A DNA stretch of 64,000 nucleotides from Ochrobactrum quorumnocens (GTDB taxonomy: Bacteria; Pseudomonadota; Alphaproteobacteria; Rhizobiales; Rhizobiaceae). Shown here one piece after another: positions 41,017 to 51,234 of the stretch (the stretch's first letter is position 1; the number at the start of each line of letters is the position of its first letter). The position numbers and the translations under genes are program-made. The stretch spans positions 1,178,001 through 1,242,000 of the forward strand of contig NZ_CP022604.1 in NCBI RefSeq assembly GCF_002278035.1. Reading direction: 5' to 3'. Under the pieces are notes generated by a model. The model was not told the origin of the DNA and did no database searches. It saw nothing but the letters and a program-made list of their open reading frames with translations.

Positions 41017-42231
41017 ATGTCCCTTCTCCCGGTCGATGAAGCACTTGCCCGCATCCTAAGCGCCGCTGAGCCGCATGGTTTTGAGCAGATACCACTTGCT
41101 TCAGCCGGAGGCCGTGTTGTTGCCGAGCAGGTCGCTGCGAAACTACTCCAGCCGCCATTTGATTGTTCCGCCATGGATGGCTATGCGCTCATCGCGCCTC
41201 AGAATGTTGAATATCCGATTGAACTTACAGTGATCGGCGAATCGGCCGCTGGAAAAAGATTTGAAGGCAAGCTTGCCGCTGGTGAAGCTGTGCGTATTTT
41301 CACCGGTGCACCTATGCCAGTTGGCGCTGACTGCATCGTCATTCAAGAAGACACCGAGCGTTCTGGTGACAAACTGACGATCCAACAAGGGCTCGATAAA
41401 GGCCGCCACATTCGGCGTGCGGGCCTCGACTTTGCACCCGGCGACACTGTTCTTCCAGTTGGATGCGAACTTGACGCCCCGGCGCTATCTCTTGCTGCAG
41501 CGAGCGGCAATGCAACGATTTCTGTTTTCAAGCAGCCGCGAATTGCCATTCTCGCCACAGGCGACGAGCTCGTCCCACCCGGAACAATTCCCGGACCTGA
41601 TCAAATTGTGGCCTCCAATAGCGTGGGAATAGCCGAGATCGTGCGTCGCGCAGGTGGCAAGCCTGAAGACATGGGCATCATCGTTGACGACCCCGCCAAA
41701 ATCGAATCAGCGATAAGCCAAGTGCTCGACGATGGCATCGATATCCTTGTCACTATCGGTGGCGCATCAGTAGGTGATCGTGATTACGTGCATGGCGCGT
41801 TGAAAAACAGCGGTGTTGATCTCGATTTCTGGAAAATTGCTATGCGACCCGGCAAACCGCTGATGTATGGCCGCAAGACAGTTTCAGGCAAAACAGTGCA
41901 CGTCATCGGCCTGCCGGGAAACCCTGTTTCTAGCCTCGTTTGCGGCCTCGTATTTCTACGTCCATTGGTAGCCAAGCTATCCGGCACGGATTTGACCGCA
42001 GATATTCGTCCCGCAAAGCTTGGTCAGGCGATGAATTCTAATGATCACCGGCGCGATTTTGTTCGGGCAACAGTCGAACAGGACACTGATGGAACATTGA
42101 TCGCAACACCTTTTCCTCTCCAGGATTCGTCGATGCTTTCTGCCTTAGTCCGCTCCAATGCGCTGCTAATCAGAGATGAAAATGCACCAGCTGCAGCGAC
42201 CGGTGAATCGTGCTTGATATTGATGCTGTAA
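41017..42231 (+). CDS. moeA: Molybdopterin molybdenumtransferase MoeA
   Basis: Inserts molybdate into adenylylated molybdopterin. The 404-residue product has the four-domain MoeA layout: N-terminal VDEALARILS and FDCSAMDGYAL, a MoCF-type domain with LATGDELVPPG and TIGGASVGDRDYVHGAL, and a C-terminal domain IV. A GAGAGGAAA site precedes the ATG. It is followed by the SOS-regulated lexA after 121 bases. Confidence 0.98.
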   Translation: MSLLPVDEALARILSAAEPHGFEQIPLASAGGRVVAEQVAAKLLQPPFDCSAMDGYALIAPQNVEYPIELTVIGESAAGKRFEGKLAAGEAVRIFTGAPMPVGADCIVIQEDTERSGDKLTIQQGLDKGRHIRRAGLDFAPGDTVLPVGCELDAPALSLAAASGNATISVFKQPRIAILATGDELVPPGTIPGPDQIVASNSVGIAEIVRRAGGKPEDMGIIVDDPAKIESAISQVLDDGIDILVTIGGASVGDRDYVHGALKNSGVDLDFWKIAMRPGKPLMYGRKTVSGKTVHVIGLPGNPVSSLVCGLVFLRPLVAKLSGTDLTADIRPAKLGQAMNSNDHRRDFVRATVEQDTDGTLIATPFPLQDSSMLSALVRSNALLIRDENAPAAATGESCLILML

Positions 42232-42280
42232 CGAACCTATCCAATTCCGCCAGTCCGTTAATCATTTTAAAACCATTGCA

Positions 42281-42295
42281 GAACAAGACTGGAAC
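42281..42295. promoter_or_regulatory. SOS (LexA) box upstream of lexA
   Basis: GAAC-N7-GAAC, which on the other strand is GTTC-N7-GTTC, the alphaproteobacterial LexA-binding motif. It lies 58 bases before the lexA ATG. A nearby GTTCGTTC (42302-42309) and GAAC-N7-GTTC arrangement could give a second, weaker site. It indicates autorepression of lexA. Confidence 0.85.
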
Positions 42296-42352
42296 ATATA
42301 GTGTTCGTTCTGGTTTTGTTTTTATTTGATTCTGGTCTGGAGGGTGTAGCGC

Positions 42353-43078
42353 ATGTTGACCCGTAAACAGCACGAGCTTCTGCTGTTCATTCATGAACGT
42401 CTTAAAGAGACGGGCATCCCTCCGTCTTTTGACGAGATGAAAGAGGCTCTCGATCTAGCCTCGAAATCGGGCATTCATCGCCTCATCACGGCCTTGGAAG
42501 AACGTGGCTTTATCCGCAGACTCCCAAATCGTGCACGTGCATTGGAAGTGCTCCGTCTGCCAGATTCCATTGCTCCCGGACTGAATTCGCAAAAGAAATT
42601 TGCGCCAAGTGTGATTGAAGGCAGTCTGGGCAAGGTGCCACCTGCCCCCGTGCCTGCGCGCCCTGCTCCGACAACAGCCAATGACGACGTATCGACCATG
42701 GTTTCCATCCCTGTGATGGGTCGTATCGCTGCTGGTGTACCAATCTCGGCGATCCAGAATCAGACCCATTCGCTCAGCCTTCCGCCAGAAATGATTGGCG
42801 CAGGTGAACACTACGCGCTTGAGGTCAAGGGCGACTCGATGATCGAAGCCGGAATTTTCGATGGTGATACTGTCATCATCAAGCGCGGCGATACAGCCAA
42901 TCCAGGCGAAATCATCGTTGCACTGGTGGATGACGAAGAAGCGACGCTGAAACGTTTCCGCCGCAAAGGTGCGTCCATTGCGCTCGAAGCTGCAAACCCT
43001 GCCTATGAGACGCGGATATTCGGTCCTGACCGTGTTCGTGTGCAGGGCAAGCTGATCGGACTGATCCGACGCTACTAG
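42353..43078 (+). CDS. lexA: LexA repressor, SOS regulator
   Basis: Represses DNA-damage genes until RecA-stimulated self-cleavage. The 241 residues start with a winged helix-turn-helix ([20 protein letters not shown]...[20 protein letters not shown]) and end in the S24 peptidase domain. The Ala-Gly cleavage site is in GRIAAGVPI, the nucleophile Ser in KGDSMIEAG and the Lys in EATLKRFRR. It is longer than E. coli LexA because of a Pro/Ala-rich linker, normal for Rhizobiales. An SOS box is upstream. Its TAG stop codon lies within the first bases of an intergenic repeat. Confidence 0.98.
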   Translation: MLTRKQHELLLFIHERLKETGIPPSFDEMKEALDLASKSGIHRLITALEERGFIRRLPNRARALEVLRLPDSIAPGLNSQKKFAPSVIEGSLGKVPPAPVPARPAPTTANDDVSTMVSIPVMGRIAAGVPISAIQNQTHSLSLPPEMIGAGEHYALEVKGDSMIEAGIFDGDTVIIKRGDTANPGEIIVALVDDEEATLKRFRRKGASIALEAANPAYETRIFGPDRVRVQGKLIGLIRRY

Positions 43079-43130
43079 AGCGCCGTGCGCCCTCTTGGGC
43101 GCACGAAGAACGCTCTCAACTATTGAATCT
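43077..43130 (+). repeat. Family 1 palindromic repeat fused to the lexA 3' end
   Basis: AGAGCG (43077-43082), a perfect stem GTGCGCCC/GGGCGCAC (43085-43104) with a 4-base loop, then CGCTCT (43111-43116) and TTGAATC-A-CCATC. Its first two bases are the last two of the lexA TAG stop. The order matches the pdhA-leader copy at 27017-27108 on the opposite strand. The stem-loop probably also ends lexA transcription, though no T-run follows. Confidence 0.65.
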
Positions 43131-43331
43131 ACCCATCCTGAAATGTGTAAAGCATTTTTCGGACAAGATGCGCACTAGAGCATATCTCCCAAAAGTTGGA
43201 ACCGGTTTTGGTATAAAGATATGCGTAAAAACAAACAGTTAGGCGAATTTCTAACGATTCATCTTAAACAGGAAATGCGCTAGGATAAAAACTTAGAGCG
43301 TTTTTTGTTAAATCAAAGAAACGCTCCGGAA
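43079..43331. other. lexA-comEC convergent intergenic region
   Basis: No gene. The region is nearly all repeat: the family 1 element, a family 3 element (43175-43275), and an AGAGCGTTTT/AAACGCTC hairpin at 43294-43326 that could terminate the comEC transcript. Confidence 0.6.
43175..43275 (+). repeat. Dispersed intergenic repeat, family 3 (comEC copy)
   Basis: TAGAGCATATCT pairs with AGATATGCG around CAAAAGTTGGAACCGGTTTTG, then AAAAACAAACAGTTAGGCG and TTCTAACGATTCATCTTAA. Related copies lie at 58333-58444 (minus orientation) and 62985-63081. The shared core is AAAAG-x-GGGAACCGG flanked by complementary arms, then AACAAATA-TT-GCG-x-TTCAACGATTC-ATCTTAA. Confidence 0.65.
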
Positions 43332-45832
43332 TTATTGCGGAAGATCAGAGCCGATTGCATTTTCTGTTCCAGCTTTCTTCCGATACTCACGATCAGGCAA
43401 GCCGCGCGCCGCTCGTGAATAAAGTCGATAGAGATGCCAAGGTCTTGTAGGTGCATCGACTGAAAAGCTCAGTTTGTCCGCATAGTCGCTGATATTCCGA
43501 GGTACAGCAGGCGCGAAACGATAAGCCTCACCCTCACTGACTGGTTCTTGCCCCAAAAACTTTGCCTGAGCCACTTTGTCTGCGTTTAATTTTTGTCCAA
43601 ATCTTATTTCAAGAGTTCCTTTGAGGGCTAATTCTTGCCTGCCGATCACGAGCGCGTTGGACCGCTCACAGCTTAGTTTTTTTCCGGCAATAGCAAGAAT
43701 AACAATATCCCCCACATTACAGGCGACCTCGCGCATGTCTTCCTGGGTGGTATAGGCTAGCATTCGACCGTCCCGAAGGGGAATGGTACAGAGGCCGTCC
43801 TCACAAAGGAAAGCGTTCTCATCAACGGGAACGGGCTGTTTTTTCATTATGTGCGGAGAAACAAACGTTTCAACCAGATAGGCTGTCTGCCAGTTCTGTG
43901 CTGTGAATTGCGGTGGCCTGCTGCGATTAACAGCAAAATTCCCATCCGACAGTCGCACCGCCACAAACTTCGCATCTTCACTGACAAGAACATCAGGCAT
44001 CGGCGTCCGAATGAATGCGATCAGTCCCAACACAACGAATGGAAGCGCCAGTAACCGCAGCCGAGTTGTGAAAACAACAGCAATCAAAAGCGCAACTGTC
44101 CAGAGAATGAGCGTGATGACTGGCATGACACCGGGATTGCCATCGGGCGATAGGCTGGCGACGAATTCCGCAATATGTCGCACAAGTAGAACGCCAAACC
44201 CCATGACCTGTAATGGCAGCCAATCGAGTTGCAGGGGCATCAACAATAGACTCAAGACTGCAAATGGCATCACCAGTATCGAAATAACCGGCAAGGCTAG
44301 TACATTGCCAACAAGCCCCAAAGGGGCGGTATTGTTGAAATGGTAAGCGGCAAATATCCCGCTGGCCACACCCGCTACAATTGATGTCGCAGCTGTGGCG
44401 ATCGTCGGCGCTAGTATTCTTGACAGAATCCCGCGCGGCGATGCCGTGCGGTTTTCCATACCTGACTGTTTGCGGGCCTTCCTTTCACTCCACCAGGCGA
44501 ACGCCGCAATCAGTCCCGCCGTTGCTGAAAATGACATCTGAAAACTTGGACCCAATATTTCGTGCGGCGAGATCGCGATCATCGCTATCGCTGAAATCGC
44601 CAGATTGCGCATACTGATAGCCGCTCTGTCAGCCAGAAGCGCGCAAAGCATCACAGCAATCATCACGTAGCTGCGCTGTGCCGCCACATCGGCTCCAGAC
44701 ATGGCGAGATAGAACGTACAACTCAGCAGCGACAGAAAAGCAGCATATTTCTTGACGGAGTATCGCGCGCTGAAGGCCGGAAACAGGGCAAACAGGGACC
44801 GCAACGACATCATGACCACTCCTGCAGCCAACACCATATGCAAGCCAGAAATCGATAGGATGTGCGCAAGCCCAGCCTTGCGCAGATGCTCATTGTCTCC
44901 TCACTGATCCCCGCCCGCTCGCCGGCGATCAGCGCTGCTGCAACGCTGCCATCTTCACCGGACAACACCTCTGCAATCCGCTCTGAAACATGTACGCGTA
45001 ACTGTGCTATAGAACCGGAAATTTTTGCGGCCATATTACTTGGGCCGGGTACATCTACAATTTTCGGCGTCCCCAGAAAAAAGCCGTTTGCGCCGATCCC
45101 ACCGAAATAAGCGTGAAAGCCAAAATCGTAATTTCCAGGCCGCACCGGACCGGACGCCACGCGCAGACGTGCAAAACCGTTCAAGCCGCTTCCGATTGTC
45201 GTTGAAGCTGGAATATCGCGCGCAGTAATCCGGATGCGTTGCGGCGAATAACGCAACTTGGGCGTTTGCGTTTCAATCAAGTCAAGCGTGACGCGCCAGC
45301 TGCCATTGTCCCGATATTCGAGAGCAACTACCCTCCCCGTAACGCGGGTCGCCACTTCGGAACCGAGCATCTGGGTTCCGCGTCTCTCTGTTTCGATCTT
45401 TCCCGCAATTATTCCCAGCTGGAGTGCCATCACGAGCGTCAGAAGCTGCGATACGAGGAAGTGTTTGCGAGAAAGAAGACGAATAAGAACAGACGCTGTG
45501 AGAACCGAAAAAAGTGGCAGCCACGCAGGTTCGAACGAAACTGAAAAATAGATAACCGCTCCAACACCCATGAAAACCGGAAACAGTAGGAAAAACATCC
45601 CTCTGCCGATTTCCCGCGTCATGGCTGCAGAAAAATTCTGCCGGACAATGGATGCCAGCGCCGTTAGCCGTTCAGACGGTGTTTGTTGTCTTGACGGCTG
45701 AACTGGCGGTGTTTGTTCAGTTGGTTTATAAGGTAGCCATGGTTCGGGCAATAAGGAACGCGCAAGACCGTCGGGCATGTCTTTGACAAACACCCGTTCA
45801 TTAATCTCCTGCGTTTCGCTTATGCTCGTCAT
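43332..45832 (-). pseudogene. comEC: ComEC/Rec2 family DNA-uptake membrane protein, frameshifted
   Basis: ComEC transports single-stranded DNA across the inner membrane in transformation. The N-terminal part (ATG 45832, soluble start, then DUF4131-type region and ALIAGERAGISEET) runs into a stop at 44810. The remainder, with the Competence domain (LHMVLAAGVVMMSL... DVAAQRSYVMIAV), is in the -1 frame down to 43332. Adding one A near 44894 (ACA-AAT) would restore NEHLRKAGLAHILSISGLHMVL, the expected ComEC sequence, giving about 833 residues. Many alphaproteobacterial ComEC proteins lack a clear catalytic metallo-beta-lactamase domain, and none is seen here. Either a real null mutation or a one-base sequencing error. 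Confidence 0.85.
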
Positions 45833-46082
45833 GCCCCCGCCTGACTGCAAAAGTGTTCCCCGATTTCTCAAGAAGAATACCGGATTAGCGCGAAAGAAAC
45901 TTCAAGCCCTTGCGCGCTGTGCTGCCTATGGTACATGAACGCCAGCCAAAATCGAGAGGGTTCCCGCATCGAGAATCCTTGACGCCCGTAGACTGAGTGC
46001 AATCGGGCGCTACATATTCAAAATTCCGCCTCGCACTGCGCATCCGCTGCAGCCCAACGAGGCCTGTTATAGTGGAGCTGTC

Positions 46083-47504
46083 ATGTCGAAACCGGTCGTA
46101 ACCCGTTTTGCCCCTTCGCCCACGGGTTTCCTACATATTGGCGGAGCCCGGACCGCCCTGTTCAACTGGCTTTATGCCAAGCATAGCGGCGGTAAGATGC
46201 TGCTACGCATCGAAGATACAGATCGTGAGCGCTCCACTGATGCTGCAACGGCAGCGATCCTCGATGGCCTCACATGGCTAGGTCTTGATTGGGATGGCGA
46301 TGCCATCTCACAGTTTGAACGCGCCCCACGCCATCGCGAAGTAGCCGAAGAACTGGTCGCTAAAGGCAAAGCTTATTATTGCTATGCGACACCAGCCGAA
46401 CTGGAAGACATGCGCGAAAAGGCACGTGCCGAAGGCCGCCCACCGCGTTATGATGGTCGCTGGCGTGATCGCGATCCATCCGAAGCACCAGAAGGTGTAA
46501 AGCCGGTCATCCGAATCAAGGCACCGCAGGAAGGTGAAACCCTTGTTCGCGATGCGGTTCAGGGTGATGTTCGTTTCCCAAACAAGGACTTAGATGATTT
46601 CATCATCCTTCGTTCCGACGGTACGCCAACATATATGCACGCCGTTGTCGTCGATGATAATGATATGGGCGTCACCCACATTATCCGCGGCGATGATCAT
46701 CTGACCAATGCTGCGCGTCAGACGGTGATTTATGATGCGATGGGCTGGGAAGTTCCTCAGATGTCGCATATTCCGCTCATTCATGGTGCGGATGGCGCGA
46801 AGCTCTCCAAGCGTCACGGCGCACTTGGCGTCGATGCATATCGCGCCATGGGTTATCTGCCGGAAGCTCTGCGCAACTATCTGGTTCGCCTTGGCTGGAG
46901 CCATGGCGACGATGAAATCATGTCGACCGAACAGATGATCGAGTGGTTTGACGTGAAGGATATAAACAAAGGTGCTGCGCGCTTTGACTTCCAGAAGCTG
47001 GAAGCAATCAATGGCCTCTATATGCGCAACAGCGACGACAAGGCACTGTTTGATGCTCTGATCGCTGTCTTGCCTGAGATCGAAGGCGGCAAAGAACTTG
47101 AAGCCTCTCTGGACGACAAAGGCCGTGAACAGCTTCTCACAGCAATGCCCGGTCTAAAAGATCGTGCAAAGACACTCGTCGAACTCGCAGACGGTGCTAA
47201 GTTCATCTTCGCCAAGCGCCCACTTGCATTTGATGAAAAGGCCGCATCCCTGCTTAATGACGAAGGCCGAGCAGTGCTGGCGGCTGCCCTTCCGCATCTG
47301 GAATCAGTCAAAGAATGGACTGTGGAAGCACTTGATGCGGCGGTTCGCACCCATGCTGAAGCCACAGGCTTGAAGCTTGGAAAGGTGGCACAACCACTGC
47401 GCGCTGCCCTTACGGGTCGCGCTACATCTCCGGGTGTATTCGATGTACTGTTTGTGCTCGGTCGTGAAGAGTCACTTGCACGCATAAAAGATCAAATCGT
47501 TTGA
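46083..47504 (+). CDS. gltX: Glutamyl-tRNA synthetase
   Basis: Class I synthetase charging tRNA with glutamate, in alphaproteobacteria often also tRNA-Gln before amidation by GatCAB. The 473 residues include the HIGH-type [17 protein letters not shown] and the KMSKS-type [11 protein letters not shown], followed by the alpha-helical anticodon-binding region. Many Rhizobiales have two gltX paralogues; only one is in this window. It is transcribed away from the divergent comEC. Confidence 0.98.
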   Translation: MSKPVVTRFAPSPTGFLHIGGARTALFNWLYAKHSGGKMLLRIEDTDRERSTDAATAAILDGLTWLGLDWDGDAISQFERAPRHREVAEELVAKGKAYYCYATPAELEDMREKARAEGRPPRYDGRWRDRDPSEAPEGVKPVIRIKAPQEGETLVRDAVQGDVRFPNKDLDDFIILRSDGTPTYMHAVVVDDNDMGVTHIIRGDDHLTNAARQTVIYDAMGWEVPQMSHIPLIHGADGAKLSKRHGALGVDAYRAMGYLPEALRNYLVRLGWSHGDDEIMSTEQMIEWFDVKDINKGAARFDFQKLEAINGLYMRNSDDKALFDALIAVLPEIEGGKELEASLDDKGREQLLTAMPGLKDRAKTLVELADGAKFIFAKRPLAFDEKAASLLNDEGRAVLAAALPHLESVKEWTVEALDAAVRTHAEATGLKLGKVAQPLRAALTGRATSPGVFDVLFVLGREESLARIKDQIV

Positions 47505-47623
47505 ACTGTTAGCATTCACGCTGACGTGACAAAACGGGCTTAATTAGTCCAAATTACGCATTGCATCGCAAAATCATTGGGATAGTTTGGCGGTCGAAAT
47601 CGTTTGGATAATACGTTCAAAAC

Positions 47624-47686
47624 TAGTGGTCTGATTCCGACATTTGCGCCCTTCGGTTACAAGTATCGGAATAAAAAAGACCACTA
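47624..47686. repeat. Dispersed palindromic repeat, family 2 (gltA copy)
   Basis: Arms TAGTGGTC-TG-ATTCCGA and TCGGAAT-AAAAAA-GACCACTA are inverted around about 30 bases. It is clearly related to 27756-27828: both share TTCCGACATTTGC and AAAAGACCACT. Non-coding. Confidence 0.7.
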
Positions 47687-47690
47687 GCAA

Positions 47691-47712
47691 GTTTCCCGCG
47701 CAAGCGGGAAAC
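47691..47712 (+). promoter_or_regulatory. Hairpin in the gltA leader
   Basis: Perfect stem GTTTCCCGC/GCGGGAAAC with a 4-base loop, adjacent to the family 2 repeat and about 90 bases before the gltA ATG. It could be a terminator of upstream transcription (no T-run) or a leader structure. Confidence 0.45.
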
Positions 47713-47798
47713 ATTCGGAATTTGCGAAAGACAAGTTATAACGACGATTAAAATTCAGCCGTCGCAAAGACGGCAAAGTGGACACGAAAGGAAACACG

Positions 47799-49091
47799 AT
47801 GTCAGATAAGACAGCTAGCTTTACCCTCGACGGCAAAACGTTCGACCTGCCTGTACGACAAGGCACTGTCGGGCCGGACGTCGTTGACATCGGTCCACTT
47901 TACAAGAATGCGAATGCCTTCACTTACGATCCTGGTTTCACGTCGACTGCTTCGTGCGAATCCAAGATCACCTACATCGATGGCGATGAAGGCGTATTAC
48001 TCTATCGTGGCTATCCGATTGATCAGCTTGCTGAACACGGCGACTTCCTCGAAACATGCTACCTGCTGCTTTACGGCGAACTGCCAACGGCAACTCAGAA
48101 AGCTGATTTCGATTATCGCGTGACCCGTCACACGATGATCCATGAGCAGATGACGAAGTTCTTCACAGGCTTCCGTCGTGATGCGCATCCGATGGCCGTG
48201 ATCGTAGGCTGCGTTGGCGCAATGTCTGCGTTCTACCACGACTCGACCGATATCACCGATCCACATCAGCGCATGGTCGCTTCGATCCGCTTGATTGCCA
48301 AGGTGCCAACGCTGGCTGCGATGGCCTATAAGTATCACATCGGCCAGCCGTTCATGTATCCGAAGAACGACCTCGATTTCGCGTCGAACTTCCTACACAT
48401 GTGCTTCGGCGTTCCTTGCGAAGAATATAAGGTCAATCCGGTTCTAGCCCGCGCTATGGATCGTATCTTCATCCTGCATGCAGATCACGAGCAGAACGCT
48501 TCGACGTCGACTGTCCGTCTGGCCGGTTCATCAGGCGCAAACCCGTTCGCGTGTATCGCAGCCGGCGTTGCCTGCCTCTGGGGCCCTGCTCATGGTGGCG
48601 CAAACGAAGCCGCGCTTAACATGCTTGCTGAAATCGGCTCGGTTGACCGCATTCCAGAATTCATCGCCCGTGCCAAGGACAAGAACGATCCATTCCGTCT
48701 GATGGGCTTTGGTCACCGCGTTTACAAGAACTACGATCCACGCGCCAAGATCATGCAGAAGACCTGTCATGAGGTTCTCGGTGAACTCGGCATCAAGGAC
48801 GATCCGCTTCTCGACGTCGCTCTGGAACTGGAAAAGATCGCTCTGACCGATGAATACTTCATCGAAAAGAAGCTCTATCCAAACATCGACTTCTATTCCG
48901 GCATTACACTGAAGGCGCTCGGCTTCCCGACCGAAATGTTCACGGTTCTGTTCGCGCTCGCCCGTACAGTTGGCTGGGTCGCACAGTGGAAAGAAATGAT
49001 CGAAGATCCACAACAGAAGATCGGTCGTCCGCGTCAGCTCTACACCGGCGCTGCAGAACGCGATTACGTACCAGTCGCAAAGCGTAAGTAA
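47799..49091 (+). CDS. gltA: Citrate synthase (type II)
   Basis: Condenses oxaloacetate and acetyl-CoA in the first step of the citric acid cycle. The ATG at 47799 has AAAGGAAA upstream; a GTG 7 codons earlier is possible. The 430 residues contain the active-site histidines in [13 protein letters not shown] and [15 protein letters not shown] and the Asp in PNIDFYSG. Type II (NADH-sensitive, hexameric) architecture is indicated by the N-terminal beta-rich extension. It takes the acetyl-CoA made by the pdh operon in this window. Confidence 0.98.
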   Translation: MSDKTASFTLDGKTFDLPVRQGTVGPDVVDIGPLYKNANAFTYDPGFTSTASCESKITYIDGDEGVLLYRGYPIDQLAEHGDFLETCYLLLYGELPTATQKADFDYRVTRHTMIHEQMTKFFTGFRRDAHPMAVIVGCVGAMSAFYHDSTDITDPHQRMVASIRLIAKVPTLAAMAYKYHIGQPFMYPKNDLDFASNFLHMCFGVPCEEYKVNPVLARAMDRIFILHADHEQNASTSTVRLAGSSGANPFACIAAGVACLWGPAHGGANEAALNMLAEIGSVDRIPEFIARAKDKNDPFRLMGFGHRVYKNYDPRAKIMQKTCHEVLGELGIKDDPLLDVALELEKIALTDEYFIEKKLYPNIDFYSGITLKALGFPTEMFTVLFALARTVGWVAQWKEMIEDPQQKIGRPRQLYTGAAERDYVPVAKRK

Positions 49092-49103
49092 TCCATGCAC
49101 AAT

Positions 49104-49133
49104 AAAAAACCCCGGCAAATTGCCGGGGTTTTT
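49104..49133. terminator. Bidirectional terminator between gltA and lpxB
   Basis: Perfect stem of CCCCGGCAA/TTGCCGGGG with flanking A6 and T5, between the convergent gltA and lpxB stops. It should act for both. Confidence 0.92.
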
Positions 49134-49153
49134 GTTTGTAACGATTTTAAAGG

Positions 49154-50341
49154 TCAGCGCTTTCTGCCGTTTTCAGCAAGATCAAGTAGAACGCGCGCAC
49201 CGATCTCACCTGATGGCCGCTCGGTAGCCATGATCGACGTCACCTTATCGAAGCCATCAAGCTGAGCTTGCCGAAAAGCACCTTTCTGCATCAATTGCTC
49301 GATGTAGCGCGCCAGGTTGCCGGGCCTCACGGATTCATTGAAAAATTCCGGTACAACAGGCGCATCTGCGATAATGTTAGGCAGTGCTGCACTCCAGATC
49401 GTAATTTTGGAGATCAGAAACTGACGCGCAAACCAATCCGCTTTATAAGAAAGAACGGTTGGAATATGCGACAGCGCCAATTCCAATGAGACTGTGCCCG
49501 ATGCAGCCAATGCCGCGTCTGCGCGAGCAAAAGCCTGCCATTTTGCCTCGTCTCCCGTCACGATCAACGGCTTAACTGCCCAGTCCTTGGACATCTCACG
49601 CACTGTTTCCTCAATACGAGGCAATGTCGGCAGGATGACTTCCAGCTTTTCCACACGTGTCGCCAATTCGGCAACCGCTTTGCCGAACGGCTCCATAAGC
49701 ATCTGGAGTTCCCCGCGACGCGAGCCAGGAAGCAGCAGCAAGCAACGAGTGTCATCAGGCCAGCGTTTCTGCTCGGCAGCCTTTTGCGCTGCCTGCACCT
49801 CCAAGATGGGTGCATAACTGCTGAGACGATGCCCGACATAAGTTGATTGCGGCCCGTTGAGCCGTTTCATCACATCAACCTCGAACGGCAACACCGTCAG
49901 AACATGATCAACATAGGCCCGCATTTCTTTCGCGCGTTGTGGACGCCAGGCCCAAACACTCGGTGCGATATATTTCACAATTGGGATCGAAGAATCCGTC
50001 GCCCTTATTTTCTTTGCAACCCGATGCGTAAACTCAGGGCTATCAATCAGCAGAACGCAATCAGGCTTCTCGGCAACGATACGCTTCGCCGTCTGTCGGA
50101 TACGCAGAATAAGACCGGGAAGATTCTTGAGGATCGCACCAAGGCCCATCAGAGCAATTTCATGCGGATCGAAAAAGCTTTTCAATCCGCGCTGGGTCAA
50201 ATGCTCGCCGCCAACGCCAACGATGTCGACCAGCCTGTCAGTCTGGCTGCGAAGAGCATCAATCAGGTCGGCACCAAGTAGATCGCCGGATTCCTCTCCG
50301 GCCACGATTGCGATTTTCAATGGCCGGCTGGTTTTGCTCAC
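49154..50341 (-). CDS. lpxB: Lipid-A-disaccharide synthase
   Basis: Glycosyltransferase joining UDP-2,3-diacylglucosamine to lipid X to form the lipid A disaccharide. The 395 residues include IVAGEESGDLLGADLI at the N terminus, APSVWAWRPQRAKEM, and LLPGSRRGEL in the nucleotide-binding region. It overlaps lpxI by 4 bases and completes the bamA-lpxD-fabZ-lpxA-lpxI-lpxB order of alphaproteobacteria. Confidence 0.97.
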   Translation of the reverse strand: MSKTSRPLKIAIVAGEESGDLLGADLIDALRSQTDRLVDIVGVGGEHLTQRGLKSFFDPHEIALMGLGAILKNLPGLILRIRQTAKRIVAEKPDCVLLIDSPEFTHRVAKKIRATDSSIPIVKYIAPSVWAWRPQRAKEMRAYVDHVLTVLPFEVDVMKRLNGPQSTYVGHRLSSYAPILEVQAAQKAAEQKRWPDDTRCLLLLPGSRRGELQMLMEPFGKAVAELATRVEKLEVILPTLPRIEETVREMSKDWAVKPLIVTGDEAKWQAFARADAALAASGTVSLELALSHIPTVLSYKADWFARQFLISKITIWSAALPNIIADAPVVPEFFNESVRPGNLARYIEQLMQKGAFRQAQLDGFDKVTSIMATERPSGEIGARVLLDLAENGRKR

Positions 50342-51234
50342 CCTGTCGTGTCCTTTGTGCTTCGACTGATCGTTTCGATAAACAGGCCTTTTTCGTTTGC
50401 CGCAGCCAAGGTTTCTCCCAGCCCAAGAATGAAGGTGCGTCCCGCTTCAATCGCGATGCCGGAAAGCCCTGCGCGTGCAGCGTTTTCCACTGTCGACACG
50501 CCAATGGCTGGCAAATCGGCGCGTTCATCCTGTCTTGGCTTGGCCATTTTTACAAGTACGCCGCCACGCTTGGGAATTCTGCCTTCCTGACGTAGGGCAA
50601 AAACGCGCTCAATCATCAGGTCAGTGCCTTCAGCACCTTCAAGAGCGACAACCCGTCCGCCGGCTGCGATTGCACCCTGCCCGACATCAAGTTCCCCCAA
50701 CCGAAGAGCTGCTTCCATCGCAAGCGTAATATTACGGCGCTCGCGCGAATCCGGTGTCAATCGTGTGAGACAGCGTGCAGGCTCTGGCGATAACAGGTCT
50801 GGCACGACTTCGTGCGCTCCTACCATTTTGAAGCCGTATCGCTCTAGCAGGCGCATAAAAGCCCGCAACAACGCATCGTCGCCCTGACTGAGAGCAACGA
50901 GAACATACCGCATCGCTCGGATTGTGGGCAAGTTAAGCTTCAAATCGCTCAGGTGCGGCCGATTGCGAAGGCCACCAGCAAGAACCACCTGCGAAACGCC
51001 AGCGGAACGCATGGCACGCATCAACATGCCAAAATCGACAGCCGAGATTTCCTGATGATCATATTCGTAGAGCGAAGCATCAGCTTCACCACGCAGCGGA
51101 AGCACAAAAGGCGGATTTCCATCCGCCTTTAAAGCCTCGGCCACCTTAATCGGCAATAGGCCATTGCCAGCTATAATAGCAGTGCGGGGGCGCTTGTTCA
51201 CGCTCTGCCCGCTATCAAGCGTCGTCACCGTCAT
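50338..51234 (-). CDS. lpxI: UDP-2,3-diacylglucosamine pyrophosphatase LpxI
   Basis: LpxI hydrolyses UDP-2,3-diacylglucosamine to lipid X. It is the alphaproteobacterial replacement for LpxH. The ATG at 51234 overlaps the lpxA end by 20 bases and gives 298 residues. It begins TAIIAGNGLLPIKVAEAL and has the DUF1009 features GGLRNRPHL, GAHEVVPDLLSPEP, GVLVKMAKPRQDERADLPAIGVSTVENAARAGLSGIAIEAG. The presence of lpxI between lpxA and lpxB rather than lpxH elsewhere is expected in this order. Confidence 0.95.
   Translation of the reverse strand: MTVTTLDSGQSVNKRPRTAIIAGNGLLPIKVAEALKADGNPPFVLPLRGEADASLYEYDHQEISAVDFGMLMRAMRSAGVSQVVLAGGLRNRPHLSDLKLNLPTIRAMRYVLVALSQGDDALLRAFMRLLERYGFKMVGAHEVVPDLLSPEPARCLTRLTPDSRERRNITLAMEAALRLGELDVGQGAIAAGGRVVALEGAEGTDLMIERVFALRQEGRIPKRGGVLVKMAKPRQDERADLPAIGVSTVENAARAGLSGIAIEAGRTFILGLGETLAAANEKGLFIETISRSTKDTTG

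Larger units (their letters stand above)
47505..47798. other. gltX-gltA gap: repeat and leader hairpins, no gene
   Basis: Contains a family 2 palindromic repeat (47624-47686), a perfect 9-bp hairpin (47691-47712) and a GCCGTC/GACGGC hairpin (47758-47774) shortly before the gltA ribosome-binding site. The gltA promoter presumably lies in or before the repeat. Confidence 0.6.
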
